This document shows positions 46,880 through 56,606 of a DNA stretch of 64,000 bases, in pieces. The DNA comes from Methylobacterium tardum (GTDB lineage: Bacteria; Pseudomonadota; Alphaproteobacteria; Rhizobiales; Beijerinckiaceae), in assembly GCF_023546765.1 (NCBI RefSeq), contig NZ_CP097484.1, positions 248,001-312,000 of the forward strand. Direction: 5' to 3'. The first letter of the stretch is position 1. Each line of letters starts with the position of its first letter. The notes below the pieces were generated by a model, which was given only the letters and a program-made list of their open reading frames with translations, had not been told where the DNA came from and ran no database searches. The translations under genes were made by a program, and so were the position numbers.

Positions 46880-47635
46880 ATGATGCAGGCCGAACCGCAC
46901 ACAGATTCCTTCGCGATGACTGCTCCGGCAACACCCCACATCCTCGTGGTCGAGGACGATCGGGAGATTTCGGCCCTGATCGCGCGCTATCTGCGGGGCA
47001 ACGATTGCCGCGTCACGCTGGCGGGCGACGGGACCGACATGGACCGCGCCCTCGCGGAATCCCGCATCGATCTGATCGTCCTGGACCTGATGCTTCCGGG
47101 CGAGGATGGCCTGAGCCTGTGCAAGCGACTGCGCGGTTCCTCGCAGATCCCGATCCTGATCCTCACGGCAAAGTCCGAGGATGTGGACCGGATCCTCGGC
47201 CTGGAACTCGGGGCCGACGATTACCTCGCCAAGCCGTTCAACCCGCGGGAGCTGCTCGCCCGCATCCGCGCGATTCTGCGTCGGGTCGCTGCCGAGGCGC
47301 CCGATACGGACGAGCGCCGGCGCCTGCATTTCTCCGGCTGGACGCTCGATGTCTCCCTTCGGCAGGTCCTCTCGCCCGAGGGGGCGCGAATCTCCATCAC
47401 GGGCGCCGAGTTCGACCTCCTCCACGCACTGTGCCTGCGCCCGGGTCGCGTCCTGTCCCGTGATCAGCTTCTCGATCTCACGCAGGGGCGCACGGCGGGC
47501 CCGTTCGAGCGCAGCATCGACGTGCTGATCTCGCGCATTCGGCAGAAGATCGAGCGTGATACCCGCAATCCCGAGTTCATCCGCACGATCCGCTCGGGCG
47601 GGTACCTGTTCACGCCCGAGGTGACGCGCTCATGA
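46880..47635 (+). CDS. OmpR-family response regulator
   Basis: A 251-aa two-component regulator. The receiver domain has acidic residues in LVVEDDREI, the phospho-acceptor Asp in IVLDLMLPGEDG, and Lys in YLAKPFNPREL; the C-terminal winged helix ends SIDVLISRIRQKIE and RTIRSGGYLF. Starts at 46880, 46883 or 46916 are possible. Its TGA overlaps the ATG of the sensor kinase gene (ATGA). Upstream DNA shared with the acyl-CoA dehydrogenase gene is AT-rich and probably carries both promoters. Confidence 0.94.
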   Translation: MMQAEPHTDSFAMTAPATPHILVVEDDREISALIARYLRGNDCRVTLAGDGTDMDRALAESRIDLIVLDLMLPGEDGLSLCKRLRGSSQIPILILTAKSEDVDRILGLELGADDYLAKPFNPRELLARIRAILRRVAAEAPDTDERRRLHFSGWTLDVSLRQVLSPEGARISITGAEFDLLHALCLRPGRVLSRDQLLDLTQGRTAGPFERSIDVLISRIRQKIERDTRNPEFIRTIRSGGYLFTPEVTRS

Positions 47636-49041
47636 CAGCGCTGCGACGCTTGCGCCTCCGGCTGCGACCGACGACGATCGCGGGCCAGATCGCGCTTCTA
47701 GTGGTCGCCGGCATCGCGGTCGCGCACGTCGTCGCGACCATCGCGTTTCTGCTGCTGCACGAGCCACAGAATCCCGACGAGCTGCCCGGCGTGGCGGCGA
47801 GCCGCCTGGGCACGCTGGCGCGGCTCCTCGATGCGGTGGACCCGGCCGCCCGGCCCGCACTCCTGGCGAGCGGTCACAGCCTGCCGCTGATCCGTGTCGA
47901 GAGCTGGGACGGGACGGTGCCGCCCGGCGCGAAACCTGTTCCCGACCTTCCCGTCATCCATCGCCTACGCAACGGCGCCGGGCGGCCTGTGACGATTACG
48001 GACCTGTCGGACGGCGACCCGGAACAGACCCGCTCGCCGGCGCGGCTGCATATCGGCATCGTCACCCCGGCCGGGGCGATGCTCCAGGCGACGCTGCCCA
48101 ATGACCCGCTGCGGACGCCGAAGCAGGGTGCGCTGATCTTCACCGTCGTGTTCCTGGCGCTGACCCTGGCCCTGCTCAGCGTCTGGGCGACCCGCGCCCT
48201 GACGGCCCCGCTGAAGCGGCTGGCCGGCGCGGCCGAGGCGTTCGGAACCCGTGACGATCACGTCGCGCTGCCGGAGGCGGGTCCCCGCGAGGTGCTGGCG
48301 GTCTCCCGGGCCCTCGACCGGATGCGCTCGCGGGTTCGCCGGCTGATCGATGACCGGACACAGATGCTCGCGGCGATCAGCCACGATCTGCGCACGCCGA
48401 TCACGCGGCTGCGCCTGCGGGCGGAGTTCATCGAGGACGACACCGCCCGGGCCGCCACCCTGCGCGACCTGGACCAGATGAATGGTCTGGTGGAGACCGC
48501 GCTGTCCTTCGTCCGCGACGGCCAGACCCGGGATACCGGCAGCCACAGCCTCGTGGATCTCGCCTCGGTGGTTCAGACCGTCTGCGACGATTTCTCGGAT
48601 TTCGGTGCGCCGGTGAGCGTCGGCCGCAGCCGGCACGTCCTGGTCCAGGGCCGCCCGGAGGAATTGCAGCGCGCGGTGACCAACCTCGTGGACAACGCGA
48701 TCAAGTATGGCGGCCGCGCCGAGGTCCACATGGACGCCTCCGAGCGCGGCGTCCGCGTCTGCGTGCTCGATCAGGGCCCGGGCATACCCGAGGCTGAGCG
48801 CGAGGCCATGCTCCAGCCGTTCGTGCGCGGCGACCGGGCCCGGAACCTCAACGAGGCGAGCGGCTTCGGCCTGGGCCTCTCGATCGTCCAGGCCATCGTC
48901 GAGGCCCATAACGGGCGGCTCACCCTCGAGAACCGGCGCGAGGGCGGCCTCTGCGCCGCGATCGAGCTGCCCCTGGCCGCCCAGACCTTCGCCGGCCGGC
49001 GGGAGCAGAAGCTCGCGCCGATGCCGGCCGAGGCGGCCTGA
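47632..49041 (+). CDS. EnvZ-like sensor histidine kinase
   Basis: A 469-aa membrane kinase: TM1 (about 17-40), a periplasmic sensor region, TM2 (about 168-190), HAMP (about 190-243), HisKA with the His in AAISHDLRTPITRLRLRAE, and HATPase with NLVDNAIKYGG, LDQGPGIPEAE and GFGLGLSIV. It phosphorylates the upstream regulator, with which it overlaps by 4 nt. The signal is unknown; the EnvZ-type layout suggests osmotic or envelope cues. Confidence 0.93.
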   Translation: MTALRRLRLRLRPTTIAGQIALLVVAGIAVAHVVATIAFLLLHEPQNPDELPGVAASRLGTLARLLDAVDPAARPALLASGHSLPLIRVESWDGTVPPGAKPVPDLPVIHRLRNGAGRPVTITDLSDGDPEQTRSPARLHIGIVTPAGAMLQATLPNDPLRTPKQGALIFTVVFLALTLALLSVWATRALTAPLKRLAGAAEAFGTRDDHVALPEAGPREVLAVSRALDRMRSRVRRLIDDRTQMLAAISHDLRTPITRLRLRAEFIEDDTARAATLRDLDQMNGLVETALSFVRDGQTRDTGSHSLVDLASVVQTVCDDFSDFGAPVSVGRSRHVLVQGRPEELQRAVTNLVDNAIKYGGRAEVHMDASERGVRVCVLDQGPGIPEAEREAMLQPFVRGDRARNLNEASGFGLGLSIVQAIVEAHNGRLTLENRREGGLCAAIELPLAAQTFAGRREQKLAPMPAEAA

Positions 49042-49068
49042 AATCGTCCGCCCCGGCGGCCGGCGCGT

Positions 49069-51225
49069 CTAAGCCGCCCGCACGTTGCGCAGGAACTGCG
49101 CAACCTCGGCCCGAAGCTGTTCCGAGCGCGCCGCGAGGGCGTCGGAGGCCTGGGCCACGGAAGCCGCCGCCTGGCCCGCATCGCCGGCAACCCGGGCGAC
49201 TTCCGCGATATCGGCCGTCATCATGCCGGTGCCGGTCGATGCCTGTCCCATGCTGCGGACGATGTCCTGGGTGGTGACACCCTGCTGATCAACCGCCGCC
49301 GCAATGCTGGTCGATACGTGGCTCATCGCCTCGATCTGACCGGCAACGCCCTGGATCGCGCCGGCCGCATCGCGCGCCACGGTCTGGATCGCCTCCACCT
49401 GCCGGCCGATCTCCTCGGTCGCCCGGGCCGTCTGCGTGGCGAGGTCCTTGACCTCGGCGGCGACCACCGCGAAGCCGCGACCGGCCTCACCGGCGCGCGC
49501 GGCCTCGATGGTGGCATTCAGAGCCAGGAGGTTCGTCTGCCCGGCGATCGCCGAGACCATCCCGACGACGTCGCCGATCCGCGTCGCCGCCGCAGCGAGA
49601 TCGGCCATCGTCTGCTCGGCCCGGCGGGCCTCGCCGACGGCGGTGGCCGACATGCCGGCGGCCTGCTCCACTTGGCGGCCGATCTCCTGCACGGTCGCGC
49701 CGAGCTCCTCCGCGGCCGCCGCCACGGCGTTGACGTTGTCGGACGTCTGCTGGGCCGCGCCGGCGACGCTGGTCGAGCGCTGCGAGGTGCCGGCGACCGC
49801 GACCCGCATGGTGCCGGAGGCGTCCTGCAAAGCCGCCACCGCGCCGGTCAGGCCCTGCACGATGCCGCCGACCGACTGCTCGAAGCCGTCGGCGAGTTCC
49901 TTCAGCATGGCGCGACGGCTCTGCTCCTCGCGGAGGCGCGCCGCCTCCGTGGTCTGCAATTGCTGCGCGGCATCCTCCAGGGACATGTCTCGGATCGTCA
50001 CGACGGCGCGGGCGATGTCGCCGATCTCGTCGCGCCGCTTGCTGCCGGGCACGTCGGCGAGGCTCTGCCGGTCGGCGAGCGCCTTCAGGGCGCGGGTGAG
50101 GGCGCCCAACGGCGCCACGATCGAGCGCGCGAGCAGCAGGCCCAGGACAGCCGTGCCAAGCAGGACGAAGAGGCCGGTCAGGATCAACGTCCGCGACAGC
50201 GCGCGCACGGCGTCGATCGCCTCGGCCTGCGACTGCTCCGCGATGACCGTCCAGGGCGCGCCCAGAACGGTGAGCGGCGAGACGGCCGCCATGTGCGGCC
50301 CGTCGGCGGCGGTGAAATCGACGCTGCCGCCCGCCTTGAGCTGCTCGGCGGCGATCCCGAGCGGCGCGAGCCCGCTCCCGGCCTTCACCGTCGGATTGAG
50401 CGGCGGATTGCTGCGCAGGAGCCCGTCGGCACCGGCCGCGAGGATCTGCCCGGTCTCTCCCAGACCGGTCCGCTTGGCCAGGGTCTGGTCGAACAGGGTC
50501 GGCGTGACCCGCATGACGATGAAGCCGATCCGCTCCGCCGCCTGCGCCGTTCCCATGGCGACGTTCGCCCGCTTGGTCATGGCGCGTCCGATGAAGGCGG
50601 CCGGAGCCCCATCCACCGGGTAGGCGGCGAAATCCTCGAACAGCACGGCATTCGAATCCGCGGATTTGAGGCGCTCGACCAGACGCGCGAGGGCGGTCCT
50701 CGCCAGGGTGTCGTCCGAGATCGGCTTGGCGAAATCGGCGCCTTTGGTCGTGGTGTAGGCGATCCGGCCGCCTTCATCGAGGAACATGAGGTCGGCGTAG
50801 CCCGGCTGGGCGATCAGCTTGCGGGCCACTTCCTGCACCTTGACGTGCCGGCGCCCGTACATCGACGCCATCCCGGCGCCGTCGAGCGCCACGCGCGCCT
50901 CAACCGTCTGCGGCGCCCGGAAGGCCTCGATGACAGCGGCGGTCTCGGGCTTTGCCGGATCGAGGGTCTCGATCAGGTCGGGGAAGTTGGAGACGATCTG
51001 GGGGTGGGCCGCGACGGCCAGGAAGTCGGCCTGCATCCGGTCGGCGACCAGCTCGATCCCGTCCCGGCGCGCCGCCGCGGCCAGCTGCAGGCGCTCGTGC
51101 GCCGCATCCATCAGCCCGGACCGGGCCGTGTACCAGCTGAAACCGCCCATCGCGGTGGCACTGAGAAGCGCCAGCCCGACGGTCATCGCCGGAAGGCGCG
51201 CGCTCAGCCGCGAAAGCATAGTCAT
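49069..51225 (-). CDS. Methyl-accepting chemotaxis protein, Cache-type sensor
   Basis: A 718-aa chemoreceptor, intact. TM1 (about 12-32), a long periplasmic region with Cache-like features (YADLMFLDEGGRIAYTTTKG near residue 145), TM2 (about 347-370), HAMP, and the cytoplasmic signalling hairpin with [20 protein letters not shown] and [17 protein letters not shown]. It lacks an obvious C-terminal CheR-binding pentapeptide; it ends FLRNVRAA. The ligand is unknown. It is not linked to che genes in this window. Confidence 0.93.
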   Translation of the reverse strand: MTMLSRLSARLPAMTVGLALLSATAMGGFSWYTARSGLMDAAHERLQLAAAARRDGIELVADRMQADFLAVAAHPQIVSNFPDLIETLDPAKPETAAVIEAFRAPQTVEARVALDGAGMASMYGRRHVKVQEVARKLIAQPGYADLMFLDEGGRIAYTTTKGADFAKPISDDTLARTALARLVERLKSADSNAVLFEDFAAYPVDGAPAAFIGRAMTKRANVAMGTAQAAERIGFIVMRVTPTLFDQTLAKRTGLGETGQILAAGADGLLRSNPPLNPTVKAGSGLAPLGIAAEQLKAGGSVDFTAADGPHMAAVSPLTVLGAPWTVIAEQSQAEAIDAVRALSRTLILTGLFVLLGTAVLGLLLARSIVAPLGALTRALKALADRQSLADVPGSKRRDEIGDIARAVVTIRDMSLEDAAQQLQTTEAARLREEQSRRAMLKELADGFEQSVGGIVQGLTGAVAALQDASGTMRVAVAGTSQRSTSVAGAAQQTSDNVNAVAAAAEELGATVQEIGRQVEQAAGMSATAVGEARRAEQTMADLAAAATRIGDVVGMVSAIAGQTNLLALNATIEAARAGEAGRGFAVVAAEVKDLATQTARATEEIGRQVEAIQTVARDAAGAIQGVAGQIEAMSHVSTSIAAAVDQQGVTTQDIVRSMGQASTGTGMMTADIAEVARVAGDAGQAAASVAQASDALAARSEQLRAEVAQFLRNVRAA

Positions 51226-51511
51226 GATGGGCTCTGGACGTTCTGGAGGGGGTTAGAATTGCGCGGAAACATAGAAGCAACGCTCGTGAAGGGCGCGTAA
51301 ACGGCGCTCGGTCTGGCGGGTCTCGCCGAACTTTGGTCCTTGCGGAGAACCGGTCAGCAGGCACCGGCCATCCGGGCGCGTTCCGCCGCGGTAACCCTGA
51401 TCGGCGACCGATAAAGCCGACAGCTGCCGTGATCGAACCGCGGCCCGAGGCCTGCTAGAGCAGCGGCGAGACACGAGCCGCCGCGGAATTCGTGCGGCCG
51501 ATGGAGATCGG

Positions 51512-52480
51512 ATGACGAGCGAGGCCACTTCCGACCCAGCGTGCCGCATCGCGCTGATCGGCGTCCCGATCGAGGTCGGGACCAGCGAGCCCGGCGCCCT
51601 CATGGGTCCGGCCGCCCTGCGCACCGCCGGCTTGGTCCGTGCACTCTCCGACCTCGGCCATGCGGTCACGGATCACGGCGACGTCGTTCCCGACGAGCCG
51701 GCGGAGTCGCGAGGTCTCGCCGCGGTCACCGCGTGGTCGCGTGCCCTGTCCCGGGCAGTCCTGGCCGCGCTCGAGGCCGGTGCGCTTCCCCTGGCGGTCG
51801 GCGGCGACCACAGCCTCTCGCTCGGCTCCATCGATGGCGTCATGCGCCACTGCGCATCGCAGGGCCGCCCGCTCTTCGTGCTCTGGCTCGACGCCCATGC
51901 CGACTTCAACACGCCGGAGACCTCGCCCTCCGGCAATGTCCACGGCATGCCGCTGGCCGCGCTCTGCGGTGAGCCGGGCTTCCCGCGCCTGTTCGCGGAG
52001 CCGGCGCCGCCGCCGCTCGCGCCGAGCCACGTCCACCTGTTCGGCCTGCGCTCGATCGATGCGGGCGAGCGCGCGCTGGTCACGGCCCGCCGCGTCGGCG
52101 TGACCGACATGCGCACGATCGACGAGTTCGGCGTGGTCGCGCCGCTGCGGCGCGTGCTCGACGGGGTTTCCGCCCTCGGCGCGCATCTGCATGTCAGCCT
52201 CGACATCGATTTCCTCGACCCGTCCATCGCACCGGGCGTCGGCACGACGGTTCCGGGCGGCGCGACGTTCCGCGAGGCGCATCTGATCATGGAGATGCTG
52301 CACGATTCCGGTCTCGTGCGCTCGCTCGACGTGGTCGAACTGAATCCATTCCTGGATGAGCGGGGGCGCAGCGCCCGGGTGCTGGTCGAGCTGGTTGCCA
52401 GCCTGTTCGGAAGGCGCATCCTCGACCGGCCGACCCTGCCGGTCGAGGCGGTGCCGGGCGACACCGCTGAGCGCGCCTGA
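51512..52480 (+). CDS. rocF: Arginase
   Basis: A 322-aa manganese enzyme that hydrolyses arginine to ornithine and urea. Metal motifs are GGDHSLSLG, WLDAHADFN and SLDIDFLDP, with ELNPFLDERG near the end. Length and motifs favour arginase over agmatinase. GGAGATCGG precedes the ATG. Its TGA (52478-52480) shares a base with the ATG of ureD (TGATG), so urea-producing arginase and a urease accessory gene are translated together. Confidence 0.93.
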   Translation: MTSEATSDPACRIALIGVPIEVGTSEPGALMGPAALRTAGLVRALSDLGHAVTDHGDVVPDEPAESRGLAAVTAWSRALSRAVLAALEAGALPLAVGGDHSLSLGSIDGVMRHCASQGRPLFVLWLDAHADFNTPETSPSGNVHGMPLAALCGEPGFPRLFAEPAPPPLAPSHVHLFGLRSIDAGERALVTARRVGVTDMRTIDEFGVVAPLRRVLDGVSALGAHLHVSLDIDFLDPSIAPGVGTTVPGGATFREAHLIMEMLHDSGLVRSLDVVELNPFLDERGRSARVLVELVASLFGRRILDRPTLPVEAVPGDTAERA

Positions 52481-53349
52481 TGCACGGCCGCGTCCCGGAT
52501 TCCGAAGCTTTGCGCGCGATGGACCGCGCGGCGCCGATGCGTCAGCGCTCGAACGGACATGTCCGGCTGCAGGCCGGCCCGGCGCATCCGGGAGGGGCGA
52601 CGCGCATCATCGACCTCGCGGAGTCCGGCCCGTCCCGGCTGCGTTTCCCGCGGGGCAATGGCGCGCTCGAGGCCGTGCTGGTCAACACGGCCGGCGGCGT
52701 CGCGTGCGGTGATCACTTCGCGATCGCGCTCGATCTCGCGCCGGGAGGCGACCTCGTCCTGACCACCACGGCCGCGGAGAAGATCTACCGCTCGGACGGG
52801 CCGGTGAGCCGGATCGAGAACCAAGTTGCCCTGGGCGCCGGCGCAAAGCTCGCCTGGCTGCCGCAGGAAACCATCCTCTTCGACCGCGCCCGCGTGCGGC
52901 GCCGCTTCGAGGCCGACTTGGCGCCGGGCGCCGCGCTGGTCGCCGCGGAGATCGTCGCGTTCGGTCGCGCCGCGCGGGGCGAGCGCATTGCGGACGGATT
53001 GTTCGCCGATGCTTGGCGGGTGCGCCGGGCAGGGCATCTGGTCTACGCCGACAGCTTCGTGCTGGAGGGTCCGATCAGCGAGCTCCTGGCGCGGCCCGCG
53101 GTCGGCGGCGGGGCGGGTGCCTGCGCGACCCTGCTCGATGTCTCGGACGATGCCGAAACGCGCCTGGACGAGGCGCGCGCGCGGCTGGCCGAAGTCGGCG
53201 CGCCTGGGATCGAGGCGGCCGCCAGTGCCTGGAACGGGCATCTCGCCATCCGGGCCCTGTCCAGCACGGTCGGGCCGCTGAGGGGCCTGATCGCACGCTT
53301 CCTCGCCGGCTATCGCGGCCTGCCGATGCCCCGGGTCTGGCAGAGCTGA
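52480..53349 (+). CDS. ureD: Urease accessory protein UreD
   Basis: A 289-aa UreD, part of the UreDFG complex that delivers nickel to apo-urease. Family segments are VLVNTAGGVACGDHFAIALD, LTTTAAEKIYRS, WLPQETILFDRA and the C-terminal LRGLIARFLAGYRGLPMPR. It overlaps the arginase stop. No ureABC, ureE, ureF or ureG follows; tRNA-Cys comes next, so the structural urease genes must be elsewhere. The linkage suggests arginine-to-ammonia catabolism. Confidence 0.9.
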   Translation: MHGRVPDSEALRAMDRAAPMRQRSNGHVRLQAGPAHPGGATRIIDLAESGPSRLRFPRGNGALEAVLVNTAGGVACGDHFAIALDLAPGGDLVLTTTAAEKIYRSDGPVSRIENQVALGAGAKLAWLPQETILFDRARVRRRFEADLAPGAALVAAEIVAFGRAARGERIADGLFADAWRVRRAGHLVYADSFVLEGPISELLARPAVGGGAGACATLLDVSDDAETRLDEARARLAEVGAPGIEAAASAWNGHLAIRALSSTVGPLRGLIARFLAGYRGLPMPRVWQS

Positions 53350-53465
53350 CACGATCCTGCATCTTCGCGTGTCGCAGCCGTTGCCTGCGGCCGCCGACCT
53401 CTGCTAGAGACGCGCACCCGGAGCTGACCGCCCAGCTCCGCACGGTGCTTCGGCGCCGTTCAGAA

Positions 53466-53539
53466 GGCCTCGTGGCGGAGTGGTTACGCAGAGGACTGCA
53501 AATCCTTGCACCCCGGTTCGATTCCGGGCGAGGCCTCCA
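53466..53539 (+). tRNA. tRNA-Cys (anticodon GCA), CCA encoded
   Basis: A 74-nt cloverleaf: acceptor GGCCTCG with CGAGGCC, anticodon stem-loop AGGACTGCAAATCCT with GCA, T-arm GGTTCGATTCC, discriminator T (typical for tRNA-Cys) and an encoded CCA. It is the only tRNA-Cys in the window. Confidence 0.96.
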
Positions 53540-53586
53540 TCTTACCCATCATCGATCTTCGCCGTGTTCCAGGGGCCCGACCGCAG

Positions 53587-55266
53587 TCAGGCGCCGTGGA
53601 CTTGGGCCAGGAAGGTCTCGATCGCCTGCTGAAGGCTGTGCGTGCCGGCATTCACCCGGGACGCGCTGCCCCGGACCTGTCCGGCCTGAGCCTCGTTGGA
53701 CGCAGCCGCCGCTCGCACACCCGCCACGCTCTCGGAGACCTTCCGGGCATCCTCGGCCGCGTTGAAGATCGCCCGCGCGATCTCCTGGCTGGCATGGCCC
53801 TGCTGGTCGGTGGCGTCCGCGACCTCCGCGGCGATCAGGCTCATCCGGGCGATCGTCTCGCCGATCGCCGCAATGGCGCTCGCCGTCCGATCCGCAGCGT
53901 TCTGGATGGACTCCACCTGCCCGGTGATGCGGTCCGTGGCGCGCGCCGTCTGGCCGGCGAGGGATTTGACTTCAGCGGCGACGACGGCGAAGCCGCGGCC
54001 GGCGGCACCCGCCCGCGCCGCCTCGATCGTGGCGTTGAGTGCCAGCAGGTTGGTCTGCCCGGCAACATCGCGGATCAGCGTGACCACGGCACCGATCTCC
54101 TCGGCCGCCTGCGCGAGGCTCGACACCGTCTGCGCCAGGCCCTGCGTGTCGGTGCGGGCCGTCGAGGCGATCTCGCTGGTATGGCGGACACGGGTCTCGA
54201 TCTGCCGCGCGGAGGCCGAGAGCTCCTCGGCCGCGCTGGCGATGCTGTCGACGATCCCGGCAGTCTGGCTGGACGCGCCAGCCACCACAGTCGCCTGTAC
54301 CGCCATGGCACCGGCATTCCCCGAGAGCGTGTCGGCCGCCGCCTGCATCGCCTCGGCGGAGCCGGCGAGGTCCGAGACGGCGCGACGGGTCTCGGTCTCG
54401 AACGCGCGCGTCGCCTGGGCCAGAGCCTCCGCTCGGATCCGATCGCGGTCGCGGCGCGCCTGCGCCTCCCGGTCGAGACGCCGCTTCTCGATGAGCGCCG
54501 TCCGAAACGCCGCGATGGCGCCCGCCATCTCGCCGATCTCATCGCGGCGGCTCGTGAACGGAATCGTCCGGTCGAGCTCATCGGCCGCCAGAGCCGTCAT
54601 GCAGACCTTCAATCGGTGCAGGGGCCGCCGGACCTGCGTGACGATGATCCCGATCGCGGCAAGCAGGCCGATTGCCAGTGCCACCGCCGGCACGACGATG
54701 AGGGTGATCCGCGCTTGGCTGCGGTCCGCCGCGTCGGCGGCGCGGCGCGCGTTCAGGCGGCCGAGTACCTCGCGCCCGAGCGCAGCGATCTCGGCGATCA
54801 TGCGCTCGCGGTTCTTGACCGTCGCCTCGTCCGTGGCCTGGATGAGGGCCGCCTTCGGCGAGATGGTCAGTCCCAGCTCGGCCGTGTCGTTCTGATAGGC
54901 GATGAACTCCTTGACGAACAGGTCGAACCGGCGACGCCGGTCGTCGGGCAGCTGGTCCGTCATGGCCTCGAGAAACGGCCCGCGGACCTGCTCTACCACC
55001 GTCAGGGCCTCGTGGAGCGCGGAGAGACGCGTCCGCGCCTCCGTCTTGTCCTCGGCGGTGTAGAGCGCAGTCGCCTGCACGACGGCATGCTCGATGGCCT
55101 GCCCGAGTGCCCCGGCTTGCAGCCCGGCGTTCCAGATCCTGTCGGTGGCGGCGGCGCGCTCCTGCTCCCGGCCTGATTGGCGGATTGCGAAGAGCGAGAT
55201 GCCGATTGCCACGAGGGCCAGCAGGCCGATGACGGCCGAGAGCTTGAGTCCCAGAGAAATGCGCAT
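53587..55266 (-). CDS. Methyl-accepting chemotaxis protein, four-helix-bundle type
   Basis: A 559-aa chemoreceptor starting [22 protein letters not shown]1 (about 8-28), a helical periplasmic domain, TM2 (about 190-212, [20 protein letters not shown]), HAMP, and the signalling hairpin with [20 protein letters not shown] and [17 protein letters not shown]. The annotated frame extends 56 residues upstream, but that part crosses AT-rich promoter-like DNA. The region 55267-55603 is the AT-rich leader, with no other gene seen. Its ligand is unknown. Confidence 0.9.
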   Translation of the reverse strand: MRISLGLKLSAVIGLLALVAIGISLFAIRQSGREQERAAATDRIWNAGLQAGALGQAIEHAVVQATALYTAEDKTEARTRLSALHEALTVVEQVRGPFLEAMTDQLPDDRRRRFDLFVKEFIAYQNDTAELGLTISPKAALIQATDEATVKNRERMIAEIAALGREVLGRLNARRAADAADRSQARITLIVVPAVALAIGLLAAIGIIVTQVRRPLHRLKVCMTALAADELDRTIPFTSRRDEIGEMAGAIAAFRTALIEKRRLDREAQARRDRDRIRAEALAQATRAFETETRRAVSDLAGSAEAMQAAADTLSGNAGAMAVQATVVAGASSQTAGIVDSIASAAEELSASARQIETRVRHTSEIASTARTDTQGLAQTVSSLAQAAEEIGAVVTLIRDVAGQTNLLALNATIEAARAGAAGRGFAVVAAEVKSLAGQTARATDRITGQVESIQNAADRTASAIAAIGETIARMSLIAAEVADATDQQGHASQEIARAIFNAAEDARKVSESVAGVRAAAASNEAQAGQVRGSASRVNAGTHSLQQAIETFLAQVHGA

Positions 55267-55603
55267 GGGTCCGAGGCCACGTTCGCAGAAGAACCGGAGC
55301 GGGCGAGACATACAGCCGCCGAAGGTGCCGCACATCCAAATATAGCCGGCAAATTCGATGTTTTTTCTCTTATCGTTACCGTGCGCGCAAACCGAAATTA
55401 TCGCGCTATCTTTTAGAACAATTGCGATGCGCAAACCTTACGTTCGGCTTCTGACAGGCATCACCGGGCCTATGCAGTCTCACGGGCGCAAATCTAGCGA
55501 CCGTGTTCAAGTCGCGCCGGAACGCCTGTCAGCGCGGAGCGTGCTCGGCTCGTCGGCGGGACGCGGTGCAGGCTCCTGGACGTGACCGGACGAGGACGGC
55601 CCG

Positions 55604-55855
55604 TCAGTGCTCGCAGGCCCGCGAGACTCTTGCCTCCGCCGTCCGGATCGGACGTGTCTCAGGGCCGGGCACGGCCGTGACGATCTCGCGGCGCAGGTCG
55701 TCGCACTGGGCCTCGACAAGATCGGGCAGGATGTCGGCCTGCAGCTCGTCGAAGGCTGCGATCAGCCGCGGACCGCCGGCGACCCACTCGAAGGCGACGC
55801 GGACCTCCCGTTCACCGTACGGATCCTGAGGGTCGAGGCAGCGATGGGTCAGCAT
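55604..55855 (-). CDS. Small hypothetical protein
   Basis: An 83-aa hydrophilic protein begins MLTHRCLDPQDPYGEREVRV and continues as mixed strand and helix (FEWVAGGPRLIAAFDELQAD, then LVEAQCDDLRREIV). It has no signal or membrane span. Composition is protein-like and not Arg-rich as antisense frames are. No family is recognised. Confidence 0.45.
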   Translation of the reverse strand: MLTHRCLDPQDPYGEREVRVAFEWVAGGPRLIAAFDELQADILPDLVEAQCDDLRREIVTAVPGPETRPIRTAEARVSRACEH

Positions 55856-56133
55856 GGGTGCAGCGCGCGGAGGCCGGCTCGACCGGCGAGGCCGGTCCCG
55901 TAGGCCTGGGTCATGACGCTCGGATGACCTGAGGCGCCAAAACGCCGTCGCCCGGTCCCGACCGCAGGGCGGGGTTGCGCGACCGTTCGTTGCCGGTAAC
56001 GCCGTCTGTTGCCGTGAGGCCGCAGGTTGGCGCCTTGCTCCTGTAACGTCGGCTGGCGGGCTTCAACGATGCACAGATTGCGCGCCGAGGGCCTTGCGCC
56101 ACGCGATCCCGGTGTGTACAGACGCGACCGTGA

Positions 56134-56209
56134 TCCCCGATAGCTCAGTTGGTAGAGCAGGCGACTGTTAATCGCCTTGTCGCAGGTTCGAGTCCTGCTC
56201 GGGGAGCCA
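56134..56209 (+). tRNA. tRNA-Asn (anticodon GTT), CCA encoded
   Basis: A 76-nt cloverleaf: acceptor TCCCCGA with TCGGGGA, D-arm AGCTCAGTTGGTAGAGC, anticodon stem-loop GCGACTGTTAATCGC with GTT, T-arm GGTTCGAGTCC, discriminator G and CCA. An integrase fragment lies immediately beyond its 3' end, so this tRNA is the probable integration site of the prophage-like block that follows. Confidence 0.97.
56161..56209 (+). other. Candidate left attachment site in the tRNA-Asn 3' half
   Basis: Tyrosine-integrase elements commonly recombine at the 3' half of a tRNA and restore it. Here the tRNA 3' end is directly followed by the C-terminal fragment of such an integrase. The core sequence cannot be bounded because the matching right-end repeat is not in the window. 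Confidence 0.35.
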
Positions 56210-56450
56210 TCACTCCAGCAACATCCTGAACGTTCAAGCTTTTCTGCGCTCGCTCCCGCGCCGGGTGCTGAGGTGCGGGAATAGCGTTGCCGTCCCATCG
56301 ATCGGCAATACGCTCGGCCAGCTTCGTTCGATTGGCGCCGCGCACGTAAGTCGCGCTCTCGCGGCTTCCCTCGGCCCACCCAAACCACGCGTTCAATTCA
56401 GCCTCCGTCGCGCCGCTCTCGGCCGCCCGGCGCGCACCGGCCTTGCGCCC
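56210..56450 (-). pseudogene. Tyrosine integrase, C-terminal fragment
   Basis: The antisense frame reads RKAGARRAAESGATEAELNA followed by WFGWAEGSRESATYVRGANR, the end of a phage integrase. The Arg of the HxxR box and the Tyr nucleophile (SATYVRGANR) are recognisable. Everything upstream (the N-terminal domain and most of the catalytic domain) is missing: similarity begins about 56450 at CRAGRKAG. The frame runs on into the tRNA without an obvious stop at the gene end. It is a relic of the enzyme that inserted the element at tRNA-Asn. Confidence 0.75.
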
Positions 56451-56481
56451 GGCCCGGCACGCCGGCGGACGCACACCCTAA

Positions 56482-56604
56482 AGCCAGCGCACGCCGATCG
56501 AGGTGGTCCAGGCGGGCGACGTGATCGACCCGCTTCAGGCGAAGTCGGTGTTTCTGGATCTGCGCAGGCCGTGCGCTTGGCCCATCCCGGGAGAGGAGAC
56601 CTGA
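56482..56604 (+). pseudogene. 3' fragment of a phage head-tail/tail completion gene
   Basis: The frame ending at TGA 56602-56604 reads TPIEVVQAGDVIDPLQAKSV and then FLDLRRPCAWPIPGEET, which looks like the end of a phage structural protein immediately before the tail tube gene (ATG 2 nt later). An in-frame TAA at 56479 shows its 5' part is gone. The breakpoint with the integrase fragment lies at about 56450-56480. The exact protein is not identified. Confidence 0.5.
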
Positions 56605-56606
56605 CC

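Noticed and set aside
49318..51300. 660-codon plus-strand frame across the chemoreceptor
   Set aside because: Shadow of the intact chemoreceptor on the minus strand, without protein-like features.
56145..56209. Antisense peptide ending GLEPATRRLTVACSTN
   Set aside because: This is the well-known spurious translation of the minus strand of a tRNA gene; only the part beyond the tRNA resembles integrase.
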